From Actinoplanes flavus (lineage in GTDB: Bacteria; Actinomycetota; Actinomycetes; Mycobacteriales; Micromonosporaceae): 64,000 bases of DNA. The notes under the pieces are model-generated. The model saw only the letters and a program-made list of their open reading frames with translations. It was not told the DNA's origin and did no database searches. Below, piece after piece: positions 9,485 through 17,804 of the stretch. Both the position numbers and the translations under genes were made by a program. Positions within the stretch are counted from its first letter, which is position 1. Each line of letters starts with the position of its first letter. The stretch covers positions 168,859 to 232,858 of the forward strand of contig NZ_JAGFNS010000011.1 of the NCBI RefSeq assembly GCF_017592555.1. The letters run 5' to 3'.

Positions 9485-9496
9485 ACTGTTAACAGT
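9485..9496. promoter_or_regulatory. Palindrome in the divergent chitinase/RTX promoter region
   Basis: Perfect 12-bp palindrome ACTGTTAACAGT, followed by AAAAGTAAAG, in an A/T-rich island that is unusual for this DNA. It lies 43 bases upstream of the chitinase start, so it is a candidate operator. It does not look like the DasR consensus. Confidence 0.5.
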
Positions 9497-9600
9497 AAAA
9501 GTAAAGAGTGTGGCGACCTTAAACATCCTTAAATCTCCATGCGTGATCGTGTGGCGACCGGGGTCTACCATCCGGGCATCGATCTTGAAGGGGGACGCGG

Positions 9601-10587
9601 ATGTCCGGGAACACCTGGCTGAGCAGGGCGGCAGCGGCCATGGCCGGCGCCACGGCGGCGGTCGGAGTCTTCGCCGCGCCGGCGCAGGCCGCGACCACCG
9701 GAGTGGTGGACGTGCGGTACGCCGAGCCGGGCGACCCCGGGCAGATCGTTTACAAAGCCGGGCCGAGCCGGCGGAACGTCGTCGTGGTCACCCGAACCGG
9801 CCGCACCATCACCATCGACGACCGGGTCGCCATCCGGGCCGGCAAGGGCTGCAAGGCGGTCAAGGGCGACAAGACCAGAGTCCGGTGTACGCCCAAGGCG
9901 TACCAGGGCGTGAGCGTGTACCTCGGCTCCGGCGACGACCGGGTCACCAACCGCAGCGACGTGCCGATGGTGGCCCTGGGCGGCTCCGGGAAGGACACCC
10001 TGATCGGCGGCCCCGACACGGACCTGCTCCAGGGCGGAACCGGCGCGGACCGCCTCTACGGCCAGGGCGGCTTCGACATGCTCTACGGCGAAAGCGGCTA
10101 CGACCTGCTCGTGGCCGGCGCCGGCGACGACCGGCTGGACGGCGGCACCGGCAACGACCGGGAGTACGGCGGCGACGGCGACGACTGGCACATGCAGGGC
10201 GAGGAGACCACCGCCGCGGACGCGGACTGGATCTCCGCCGGTAACGGCACCGACCGGGTCTACTACACCCACCGGACGAAGGGGATCAGCGCCGACTCCG
10301 ACGGCGTGCGGGGTGACGACGGCCGCAGCGGCGAGGGCGACACCATCATCAGCGCCGAGTCGCTGGGCGGCGGTCATGGGGACGACCGGCTCTACGGCAC
10401 CGACGGCGCCGACACGCTGATCGGCTTCAACGGCGCCGACCAGATCTACGGCCGGGGCGGCGACGACCATCTGGACGCCGGGCACGACGAGAAGGCGGAC
10501 CTGCTGGACGGCGGCGACAACGGCACGGCGGGCGACACCTGCGTGGCGCCCGGCGACGACGACACCCGGGTCGCCTGCGAGCACTGA
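9601..10587 (+). CDS. Secreted RTX-like calcium-binding repeat protein (paralog 3)
   Basis: A 328-aa protein with ATG 9601 and an upstream AGGGGGAC. Signal peptide to about residue 30 (AAPAQA), head module with TITIDDRVAIRAGKGCKAVK, then G-G-x-G-x-D-x-L-x-G repeats from about residue 115 to 320. The mid-protein block DGVRGDDGRSGEGDTIISAE is shared almost word for word with paralog 2. The repeats predict calcium-dependent folding outside the cell; the role is unknown. Divergent from the chitinase operon. Confidence 0.85.
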   Translation: MSGNTWLSRAAAAMAGATAAVGVFAAPAQAATTGVVDVRYAEPGDPGQIVYKAGPSRRNVVVVTRTGRTITIDDRVAIRAGKGCKAVKGDKTRVRCTPKAYQGVSVYLGSGDDRVTNRSDVPMVALGGSGKDTLIGGPDTDLLQGGTGADRLYGQGGFDMLYGESGYDLLVAGAGDDRLDGGTGNDREYGGDGDDWHMQGEETTAADADWISAGNGTDRVYYTHRTKGISADSDGVRGDDGRSGEGDTIISAESLGGGHGDDRLYGTDGADTLIGFNGADQIYGRGGDDHLDAGHDEKADLLDGGDNGTAGDTCVAPGDDDTRVACEH

Positions 10588-10686
10588 CGACGGCCACATC
10601 AACGCGGCACGGCCGTGACCGTGCAGATCGACGCGCCGACGTACGCGAAGGGTGGGTGCCACCTTCACGAAGTAGCCGGTTCGCCT

Positions 10687-10736
10687 CCGAAAGCCGGCCG
10701 TGACCAACGATCCCGCTGGTCACGGCCGGCTTTCGG
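10687..10736. terminator. Long-stem terminator after RTX paralog 3
   Basis: Perfect 20-bp stem (10687-10706 with 10717-10736) and a 10-base loop. It lies in the 394-base gap between 10587 and the helicase start. The rest of the gap holds no convincing gene; its last part carries the repeat block at 10861-10919. Confidence 0.75.
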
Positions 10737-10860
10737 CGTACCGCCATCGTTGTACGTCCTGATAGTCCTATTGGCCGTGTGTTGCCCTCCGCGCCATCTT
10801 CCCGGCTGAACGATCGCGACACGTCGTGCCGTACCCCTCGGAGTTACCGGCTTGCGGCCC

Positions 10861-10919
10861 CTGTGCGACCCCCGTGCGTCAAGAAGGCCCTTCTCGGGAG
10901 TTGCTGTGCGACCCGTGCG
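10861..10919. repeat. Left flank repeat block of helicase cassette
   Basis: Contains GTGCGACC-type motifs, a GTGCGTC-AAGAAGG...TTCTCGG segment (10874-10897) and the 13-mer TGCGACCCGTGCG (10907-10919). The 13-mer recurs exactly at 14933-14945, just past the helicase gene, followed by a similar GAAGAGGG-TTCTCGG segment. Confidence 0.45.
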
Positions 10920-10981
10920 ACCGGCAGACAGGGACATATCCCGGCGTCTCATCGGTCCGGGCTTGCGCGAAGGGGTAGGAC

Positions 10982-13900
10982 ATGACGAACGACATCGCGA
11001 GTTTGCCCGATGCGGCGGCTGCGGAAGACAGAACGTGGGACAGCGCCTGGGAGTCCCTGTTGGGCGGATTGAACCTGGCGCGGGAGATCACCCGCCTGAT
11101 CCTGGCTCGCCAGACCAATTCGGTGCGTGGGCACCTGACGGCGCTCGCGGAGTGCGAGTTCTTCCGGGTGGGCTCCGGTGTCACCGCCGAGCACCCGCGC
11201 GTGATCCGGGGCAGGGACGCGCTGCTCGAACGTCATCCGAAGAGTGCCGGCGCCTTCAAGGAGGTGTGGCAGGTAGCCGAGGGCGTTGCCGCTCACGGCC
11301 ATCTGATGCATGCGCTCATCGTGGGCGAGCTGGTGGAGATGGCCGAGGAGTTCGGCTTCCGGCCGGACTCCTCGGCCGACACCGACGTGCGGATCAGGCA
11401 GGAGTCCATCTGGTGCTGGTACGAGCTGGTGCTCGCCGGGCTCAACGGTCGGGAATCGGTCGGCAGCACGACCCACGAGCCGAACCAAGGCATCTATCCC
11501 AACACGGAGAGCAATCGGGGCCGCAAGGAATGGGCACTTCGCCGGACCCGAGCGGGACGGAACGGGTCTCGGGGTGAGCGGTTGGCGGCCCGGGACATCG
11601 CCGAACGGATCGGCGGTTCGATCGAGTCGGTGCCACGGCAGATCGGTCCGGTCGATTCGCTCAGCATTCTCGATCAGATGCTGCCACCCGTTCTGGCTGC
11701 CGCAACCCGGCGCAGGCTGGCCCGGCTCACCGGCACCCCGCGGCTGACCACCTATCAGTCCGAGACCGTTCCGGTGCTGGCCAAGGCTATGGGATCGGGC
11801 GAGAACCTGCTGCTTAGCTCGGTCACCGGGAGCGGCAAGTCACTGCTGGGTCAGCTCGCGGCCGGGTACGTGGTCGGCCGGAGCGAACCCGGCCACCGCA
11901 ACAACCGCCGGGCGGTCATCGCGCTTCCGCTCAAGGCGCTCGTCGGTGATGTCGTCGACGAGTTGACCGACTGGTTCAGGGATGCAGGTCTGCAGTTCCG
12001 GGTCCTGGGTGGGAGTCGCGACTACCCGGAGAACGTGGAGGACCTCGCCTCGGGGCGATACGAGGTCGCCGTGATGATCTACGAGACCCTCGACGCGTAT
12101 CTCAGCAGCGGCCAGGACCCGCTCCGGGGCTGCGGCGTCCTGGTCGTCGACGAGCTGCAGTACCTCGACGACGAAGAGCGTGGCCCACGGCTGGAGTCGA
12201 TGCTGACGAAGGTCCGTCTCAACTACCCGGCACTCCCCATCATCGGCATCAGCGCCGTGTTGTCACCAGCCAGCCGCACGCGGCTGGCGAAGTGGCTCGA
12301 CGTCGACCAGGAGAGGCACCGGCACACCGAGGAGCGCCCGGTCTCCCTCGACGTCCGCGCCTACGACGGCTTCACGTGGCGCAAACTCCGCGACACCGGC
12401 CCGGGCAGCAGCGGGGGAGACGACGCGACGAGCGGCTTGATCGAGGAGGGACAGCTCGACCTGAAGTCGAAGGTGCTGTCGGACTGGAGGCAGGGTGGGG
12501 GCGCCGCCCACTCGATCGTCGCCCGCGCCCGAAGCGGCGGCAACGCCCTGGCGCCCGCGGTGGTCCTGCACAAACTCAAGGAGGACCCGGATCTTCGCGT
12601 ACTCGTCTACACACGCTCGCGAACCAGCGCGGTCTCCCTGGCCACGGCGATCCAGGAAGCCATGGACCGGGAATTCGTCGCGGTCCGGCGGACCCGGACC
12701 AACCCGTGGCGGTTCGGCCGGTACCGCGACGAGTCGCTGACCAGCGAGCAGGTCGAGGAACGGCAGCGGCGGCTGAGTCGTACCGCCGCGCACGAAGCCC
12801 GCAGGGACGTCGAGATCGCGCTGATGACCGGCTGTGCCTACCACACCCGGCAGCTCACGCGCCCGCTGCGGGAGATCGTTCAGGACGAGTTCCGGGATGG
12901 CCTGCTGCGGGTGCTGGTGACGACGGACACCCTCAGCGTCGGCCTCAACCTGCCGGTCGACGTGGTCGTTCTCGCAAGCTCCACGGTGAGTACCGGCGGG
13001 TCCGCGGGGGAGCTGCGGTCGTTGGGGCTCGGTGACGTGAAGAATCGCATCGGGCGAGCCGGCCGCCTCGGCCTGAGCAAGGCCGGCGACGCGTGGGTGC
13101 TGACCGAGGACGCCGACTACCTGCAGAAGAAACTTCGCCCGAACGACGAGATGGACGCGACGACGCTCAGCACCGTCGACGGCCTCTGGAAGCAGTACGT
13201 CTTCCCCCGCCATGGCGGCACCGAGGTGGCGAGCCGGATGGCCGGCGATGCCATGGCGTCCCTCGTCCTGCAAGACATGACCGCACAGGGCCGGAGCAAG
13301 CCGCTGGAGATGCATCTCGCCCGGGCGGGGAAGGTCATCGACGCCACCCTCCTGGCGCATCTCGCGCCGCGCGACCTACCGCGCGCCGAGGACGTACTGC
13401 GCACTCTGATCCAGCGGGGCCTGGTGGAGGAAATCGGCGCACGCGGATGGCGCGCGTCCCCGTTGGGTGTCGCGATCGCCGTCAACAACCTGCCGCTGCC
13501 GACCGCCCCCATCCTGCAGCGGCTCGCCGACATGGCGGTCAGCGGAGCGAGTGAGCTGGATCTGATCGCGGTGGCGGCCACCAGCGATCCGGTACGGCGG
13601 CTCAGCTGGATCTCGATGTCGCCCTGGGAACCCGACTGGACGAACGGCGAACTCGAGCGGGAGACCACCGGGTCGGTCGCCCGCCTGCTCTCGCCGATGC
13701 GGGCCGAGGGGTATGACGCCCGGATCGCCGCCGAGGAGGAACTGCTCCGCGAGCTTCGGCGGCGCGACCCGAGCGCCGTACTCAAGCGTCTTCCGGACTC
13801 CGTCCTTACGGATCACGAGCATGGCGAGGACAGCACCGTGGCCGGTCTGCTGCGCGACTCGGACGGCCTCCGTGACGTGAACGTCGTGTTGCGGGCGATC

Positions 13901-14884
13901 GTCGCCTACCTGTGGCGGCACGGCGTGCCGTTCGCCGAGATCAAGGGACGGGTGGAGGCCGGCACCCGCTTCGAGCGGGAGCGGCGATGGAGCCGCCGGA
14001 ATCGGATCACCAAGCAGGTGCGCCGGGTCGAGTTGCATCTCGCCGACGTGGAACAACTGTGCGACCAGTTGAGCAACGTGCTGGGAGCAGCCGACCACGT
14101 CGCGCGGCATCGGAAGTCCGGCCTCCGTACTCAGCGGCTGCGCCAGCTCTCTGAGGAGATCTCATCGGGCGTGCCGGCATGGCTGACCCCGCTTCTCGAT
14201 CTGCACGTCGAGGCCCTGCACCGGGAACGGCTAATCACCCTGTCCGGCGAAGACGAGCCCGAGGATCTGCGGGATCTCCTGACGGCCGGGGGACTGGAGC
14301 TGACCGGCGACGAGATCGACGCCGCACGTGCCGCGCTGGACTCCGCCGAACGCCGCCAGCAGGCGCTGCAGGCCACGTTACCGGTGGGTCTGGCCGACAA
14401 ACCGGTCGCCGATGATCCGGCCGCGCCCACCTATGGCAACTACTTCACCGATCTGAGCCAGGCGGAGGACGTACCAACGGTGATCGACATCCTGACGAGT
14501 CTCCTGGAGCACTACCACCTCGAGGTGCAGCCGCTGACCGACGGGGTGCGGTTCCGGCTGCCCACCGGCGAGACCGGCACCCTGATCGTCGCCGCGGAGC
14601 GCGTCACCCGGGCGATCGTCGAGGAGACGCTGGTCAGCGAGCACCAGGACGATCAGCCGCGGGCGCTGCTGTGCTTGAAAGGGATGACCGATCGTGCGCG
14701 ATCGTACGCAGAGTCGGCGCTCGTGCCGGGGCGTACCGTCCTGACCGGCATCGACAGCCTGCTCACTCTGCTCAACCGCTCGCTGCGTGCCGGGCAGGAC
14801 TCTGGTACGTCGAAGGCGGAGGCGGTCTTCGAGAGCCTTGCGGCGGAGTGCGGCCGGGTCTCGGTCGTCCTGACGTCCGTATGA
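10982..14884 (+). CDS. Large SF2 (Ski2/Hel308-like) DEAD/DEAH helicase
   Basis: A 1300-aa protein, ATG 10982 behind AGGGGTAGGA. Residues 1-about 255 are of unknown fold. The helicase core carries Q-like TTYQSETVPVL, Walker A SVTGSGKSLL (about 279-288), ALPLKAL (Ia), Walker B VVDELQYL (about 387-394, DExH variant DELQ), ISAV (III), and a second RecA lobe with VTTDTLSVGLNLP and motif VI RIGRAGRLG (about residue 688). Roughly 550 C-terminal residues follow that I cannot assign, including an Arg-rich coiled region. The core suggests ATP-driven DNA or RNA unwinding. Isolated large helicases of this kind are common in phage-defence islands; that role is inferred. Related repeat blocks flank the gene. 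Confidence 0.85.
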   Translation: MTNDIASLPDAAAAEDRTWDSAWESLLGGLNLAREITRLILARQTNSVRGHLTALAECEFFRVGSGVTAEHPRVIRGRDALLERHPKSAGAFKEVWQVAEGVAAHGHLMHALIVGELVEMAEEFGFRPDSSADTDVRIRQESIWCWYELVLAGLNGRESVGSTTHEPNQGIYPNTESNRGRKEWALRRTRAGRNGSRGERLAARDIAERIGGSIESVPRQIGPVDSLSILDQMLPPVLAAATRRRLARLTGTPRLTTYQSETVPVLAKAMGSGENLLLSSVTGSGKSLLGQLAAGYVVGRSEPGHRNNRRAVIALPLKALVGDVVDELTDWFRDAGLQFRVLGGSRDYPENVEDLASGRYEVAVMIYETLDAYLSSGQDPLRGCGVLVVDELQYLDDEERGPRLESMLTKVRLNYPALPIIGISAVLSPASRTRLAKWLDVDQERHRHTEERPVSLDVRAYDGFTWRKLRDTGPGSSGGDDATSGLIEEGQLDLKSKVLSDWRQGGGAAHSIVARARSGGNALAPAVVLHKLKEDPDLRVLVYTRSRTSAVSLATAIQEAMDREFVAVRRTRTNPWRFGRYRDESLTSEQVEERQRRLSRTAAHEARRDVEIALMTGCAYHTRQLTRPLREIVQDEFRDGLLRVLVTTDTLSVGLNLPVDVVVLASSTVSTGGSAGELRSLGLGDVKNRIGRAGRLGLSKAGDAWVLTEDADYLQKKLRPNDEMDATTLSTVDGLWKQYVFPRHGGTEVASRMAGDAMASLVLQDMTAQGRSKPLEMHLARAGKVIDATLLAHLAPRDLPRAEDVLRTLIQRGLVEEIGARGWRASPLGVAIAVNNLPLPTAPILQRLADMAVSGASELDLIAVAATSDPVRRLSWISMSPWEPDWTNGELERETTGSVARLLSPMRAEGYDARIAAEEELLRELRRRDPSAVLKRLPDSVLTDHEHGEDSTVAGLLRDSDGLRDVNVVLRAIVAYLWRHGVPFAEIKGRVEAGTRFERERRWSRRNRITKQVRRVELHLADVEQLCDQLSNVLGAADHVARHRKSGLRTQRLRQLSEEISSGVPAWLTPLLDLHVEALHRERLITLSGEDEPEDLRDLLTAGGLELTGDEIDAARAALDSAERRQQALQATLPVGLADKPVADDPAAPTYGNYFTDLSQAEDVPTVIDILTSLLEHYHLEVQPLTDGVRFRLPTGETGTLIVAAERVTRAIVEETLVSEHQDDQPRALLCLKGMTDRARSYAESALVPGRTVLTGIDSLLTLLNRSLRAGQDSGTSKAEAVFESLAAECGRVSVVLTSV

Positions 14885-14887
14885 CCG

Positions 14888-14980
14888 CCGTGCGACCCCG
14901 CTTCGCCGATCGACCGCCGGTCGCCCTTGTCATGCGACCCGTGCGTCCCTCATCCATGAAGAGGGTTCTCGGCCGAGGAC
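14888..14980. repeat. Right flank repeat block of helicase cassette
   Basis: Immediately after the helicase stop: GTGCGACCCCG (14889-14899), the 13-mer TGCGACCCGTGCG (14933-14945), then GAAGAGGGTTCTCGG. These mirror the upstream block at 10861-10919 in the same orientation, with extra bases inserted. They look like imperfect direct repeats bracketing the gene. Confidence 0.45.
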
Positions 14981-15059
14981 CCGAGGGTGAGACGACCACC
15001 GCGTCCGGCTGTTGGAGGTAGGAGGCGGCGGCCGTCTCGGAACGTCCAGGAGGACGCTC

Positions 15060-15248
15060 GTGCGCCATCAAATCATCAATGCCGTGGTGGCGGGAGCCAC
15101 CGTCGGCGACAACGCTCTGACCATCCTGGTCACCGTGGGGCGCCTCGACCCGTACACGGAGAATCTGATCGCGGTGATCTTGAGCTTGACTCTGCTGGTC
15201 AACGCGCTGACGCTGCTGATCTGGACGGCTGGGGAAGCAGCCCGGTGA
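15060..15248 (+). CDS. 62-aa membrane protein downstream of helicase
   Basis: GTG start at 15060 with CAGGAGGA at 15047-15054. The product has two hydrophobic stretches, INAVVAGATVGDNALTILVTVG and LIAVILSLTLLVNALTLLIW, separated by a short polar turn: a small two-helix membrane hairpin. I recognise no family. It starts 175 bases after the helicase, past the right repeat block, so it may or may not belong to the same cassette. Ends before the hairpin at 15268-15299. Confidence 0.55.
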   Translation: MRHQIINAVVAGATVGDNALTILVTVGRLDPYTENLIAVILSLTLLVNALTLLIWTAGEAAR

Positions 15249-15267
15249 CATTGACGGGTGAGTGAAG

Positions 15268-15299
15268 GACGGGGTGGCTTCCGCGGAAGCCACCCCGTC
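15268..15299. terminator. Bidirectional terminator
   Basis: Perfect 15-bp stem (15268-15282 with 15285-15299) around a CCGCGG centre, between the convergent small membrane gene and RTX paralog 4. Confidence 0.8.
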
Positions 15300-15309
15300 T
15301 CGTCGTGCG

Positions 15310-16380
15310 TCAGCGCTCGCAGCCGACCGTGGTGTCCGGGCCGGAGACGATGCACCGGTCGCCGAGGGTCACGTGGCTGCCGCCGTCCAGCAGGTCCGCG
15401 TCGAGGTCCCACTCGCCGATCTCGTCGTCGCCGGCCTCGCCGTAGATCCGGTCCCGGCCCTCCAGGCCGATCAGCACGTCGTCGCCCGCGCCACCGCGGA
15501 GCACGTCGTCGCCCATGCCGGAGTCGAACCGGTTGGCGGACGCGTTGCCGGTCAGCCGGTCGTCGCCGTCGCCGGTGTAGACGTCCTCCACGTCGGCGCC
15601 GACCGTGTCGTGCTCACCGGCCTGGCCGTCGTCGCGGGCCGAACCGTCGAGGTCGACCGTGACGCCGTTGCGGTAGGTCGAGTAGATCACCGAGTCGCGG
15701 CCCGGCCCGCCGCGGATGACGTCGGCGGTGGGTTCGCCCAGGCCCGGCTCGTCCCCGCGGAGCGAGTCGTTCCCGGAGCCGCCGTCGATCCGGTCGGAGC
15801 CGAGCTCACCGCTGAGGAAGTCGTCGCCGCTGGAGCCGAGAAGGACGTCGTTGCCGCGTTCGCCGAGGATGCCGTCCCGGCCGGCGCCGCCGTTCAAGCT
15901 GTCGCCGCCGGTCCCGCCGTAGATCAGGTCGTCGCCGCCGTATCCGTGGATCCGGTCGGCTCCGGAGCCGCCGCGGAGGATGTCCGCTCCCGGCCCGCCG
16001 CGGATCGTGTCGCCGCCGGTCCCGCCGTCGGCGGTCATGCCGAGACCGGTCCGGTTGACGATCGTGTCGACGCGGTCGCCGGTGGCGATCCGGATCCGGG
16101 TCGGTGCGGTCGTGGTGCGGCAGACGACCCTGGTCCGGTCGCCCTTGACGGCCTTGCAGCCGGCGCCGGCCTTGACCGCGACCCGGTCGTCGACCGTGAT
16201 CCGGTTGCCGGACCGGGTCACCACGACCCGGTTCTGCGCGCCTTTCGCGGCGGTGTAGAGCACCCGGGTCCCGGAGACCCGGGCGTTACCGGCCGCGGCG
16301 GCCTCCGCCGGCACGGCCACGACCAGGCCGCCGAGCAGGGATGTGAAGAGAACGGCTCCAAATCTGGTGGATCGTCGCAT
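15310..16380 (-). CDS. Secreted RTX-like calcium-binding repeat protein (paralog 4)
   Basis: A 356-aa protein, ATG at 16380 with GAGGTGA upstream. Signal peptide (LLGGLVVAVPAEAAAA), head module (QNRVVVTRSGNRITVDDRV...GAGCKAVKGDRTRVVC) and a long array of G-G-x-G-x-D-x-(I/L) nonapeptides. It is the only copy on the minus strand and is more diverged than paralogs 2 and 3. It follows the LCP gene by 68 bases in the same direction, so the two may share a transcript. The Sec signal with calcium-binding repeats suggests a cell-surface or released protein. Confidence 0.85.
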   Translation of the reverse strand: MRRSTRFGAVLFTSLLGGLVVAVPAEAAAAGNARVSGTRVLYTAAKGAQNRVVVTRSGNRITVDDRVAVKAGAGCKAVKGDRTRVVCRTTTAPTRIRIATGDRVDTIVNRTGLGMTADGGTGGDTIRGGPGADILRGGSGADRIHGYGGDDLIYGGTGGDSLNGGAGRDGILGERGNDVLLGSSGDDFLSGELGSDRIDGGSGNDSLRGDEPGLGEPTADVIRGGPGRDSVIYSTYRNGVTVDLDGSARDDGQAGEHDTVGADVEDVYTGDGDDRLTGNASANRFDSGMGDDVLRGGAGDDVLIGLEGRDRIYGEAGDDEIGEWDLDADLLDGGSHVTLGDRCIVSGPDTTVGCER

Positions 16381-16448
16381 ATGGGTTCACCTCGTGATAG
16401 CGAGACCGGGATCACACAGGGAAACACATCGATGCAACGGCCCGCGGG

Positions 16449-17660
16449 TCAGCTGTCCTTGTTCACCAGGCCGGGGTTGTCCAGCAGGAACGAGGCGACC
16501 CGGTCCTCCCGGACGGCCTTGAAGAAGTCGTCGGCCGTCGTCGCCGGCCGGAACTCCTCGCCCAGGTAGTCGCCGTCGGACTCGAACTTGCCGCCGCCGG
16601 GGAGCTTGATCGTGGTCATGTCGTCGACGTTCACGCCCTTGAGCGCGAACGCCCACTCGAGTGGGTCGTTCCCGCCGCCCGCGAAGGTCAGCGACTCACC
16701 GGCCGCGTCGAGGATCTTGGTGAGCTTCTTGACGTCGGTGATGACCGACTTGCTCATCGCCTCCTTGGCCATGGCCTTGATGAACTGCTGCTGGTGGCGC
16801 TGCCGGTCGTAGTCGCTCATCGGGACGCCGGCGTTGGGGTAGCGCTGCCGCACGTAGTCGAGCGCCTGCCACGGCTGGAGCCGGACCGGCTTGCTGCTCT
16901 TCTTGTAGGACGCCTGCGGCCCCGTGTACGGATGCGGACAGTCACTGGTGACAGGGCAGCTCGACTTGCGCGGCCGCTGCTTGCCCTCGGGTGTCAGGTG
17001 CTCCGACTTCACGTCCATGTCGATGACCATGGAGACGCCGCCGAGCGCCTCGACCATCTTCTTGAAGCCGCCGAAGTTGATGATCGCCGCGGCGTCGAAC
17101 TTGTCGATGCCGGTGTAGTTGCGGACCGTCTTGGAGAGCAGCTGGAAGCCGTTGACGACGTCGATCTTGCCGTTCACCTGGCTGCCCAGCGCCATCGCCG
17201 AGTTGATCTTCCCGCTGTGCGCGCGGACGCCGGACTTCGCGTCGGCCGGGATGTCCACGTACAGGTCGCGGGGCATGGAGAACAGGTAGGCCGTGCTCAT
17301 GTCCGCGGGGATGTGCGCGATCAGGATCGAGTCGGACAGCGGCGGCGTCGAGGGCTTCCGCGGGTCGATGCCGACCAGCAGGATCGTCAGCGGGCCCTTG
17401 ATCTCCTTGTCGGCCGGCGCCGCCTGCGCCGCGCCGTTGTCGAGCAGGTCGTTGTTGGTGAAACCGCCGGTGTACTTGGCGACCAGGGCCTGGCCGCCGA
17501 CCATGGTCCCTCCGCTGACGACCATGAGTGCGCATCCGGCACCGGCACACAGCCGCGCCCACAGGGGTGTGCGGCGCTTCGCGGACTTTGGCAACCCTGT
17601 CTCCAACCTCGATGTGGGCGATGCGGCGGGTGACACCTTATCTGAGAGATTCCACGGCAC
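16449..17660 (-). CDS. LytR-CpsA-Psr (LCP) family cell-wall glycopolymer ligase
   Basis: A 403-aa protein with a cytoplasmic N-terminus of about 30 residues, one membrane segment (about 36-55) and an external LCP domain (about 90-390). Visible LCP signatures are LTILLVGIDPR, LSDSILIAHIP, FSMPRDLYVDIP and KINSAMALG, which hold the conserved Asp and Arg residues binding the polyprenyl-pyrophosphate substrate. The family transfers secondary polymers onto peptidoglycan. The GTG at 17660 has no clear ribosome site; a GTG eight codons further in is an alternative. Confidence 0.88.
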   Translation of the reverse strand: MPWNLSDKVSPAASPTSRLETGLPKSAKRRTPLWARLCAGAGCALMVVSGGTMVGGQALVAKYTGGFTNNDLLDNGAAQAAPADKEIKGPLTILLVGIDPRKPSTPPLSDSILIAHIPADMSTAYLFSMPRDLYVDIPADAKSGVRAHSGKINSAMALGSQVNGKIDVVNGFQLLSKTVRNYTGIDKFDAAAIINFGGFKKMVEALGGVSMVIDMDVKSEHLTPEGKQRPRKSSCPVTSDCPHPYTGPQASYKKSSKPVRLQPWQALDYVRQRYPNAGVPMSDYDRQRHQQQFIKAMAKEAMSKSVITDVKKLTKILDAAGESLTFAGGGNDPLEWAFALKGVNVDDMTTIKLPGGGKFESDGDYLGEEFRPATTADDFFKAVREDRVASFLLDNPGLVNKDS

Positions 17661-17748
17661 GGGCCGGTCGATGGTTCATCGGAGGTCGCTGTGCGTTTCC
17701 TGTTATCCGACGGTTCCGGAACCCGTCGTCATTGACTGGCGGTCATCG

Positions 17749-17776
17749 AACTTTAAAGATTGTTACAAATAAAGTT
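17749..17776. promoter_or_regulatory. A/T-rich inverted repeat upstream of GH16 gene
   Basis: Arms AACTTTA (17749-17755) and TAAAGTT (17770-17776) around a GTTACAA core, 28 bases before the GH16 start. The GTTA-CA...TAAAG layout resembles the chitinase upstream box near 9489-9506, so it may be a shared glycoside-hydrolase operator. Confidence 0.45.
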
Positions 17777-17804
17777 CAGCTTCCCTCTCCCCCGGAGGAT
17801 CCCC

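Noticed and set aside
9443..9600. DasR (N-acetylglucosamine repressor) site before the chitinases
   Set aside because: No ACTGGTCTAGACCACT-like sequence was found; the palindrome present is of a different type.
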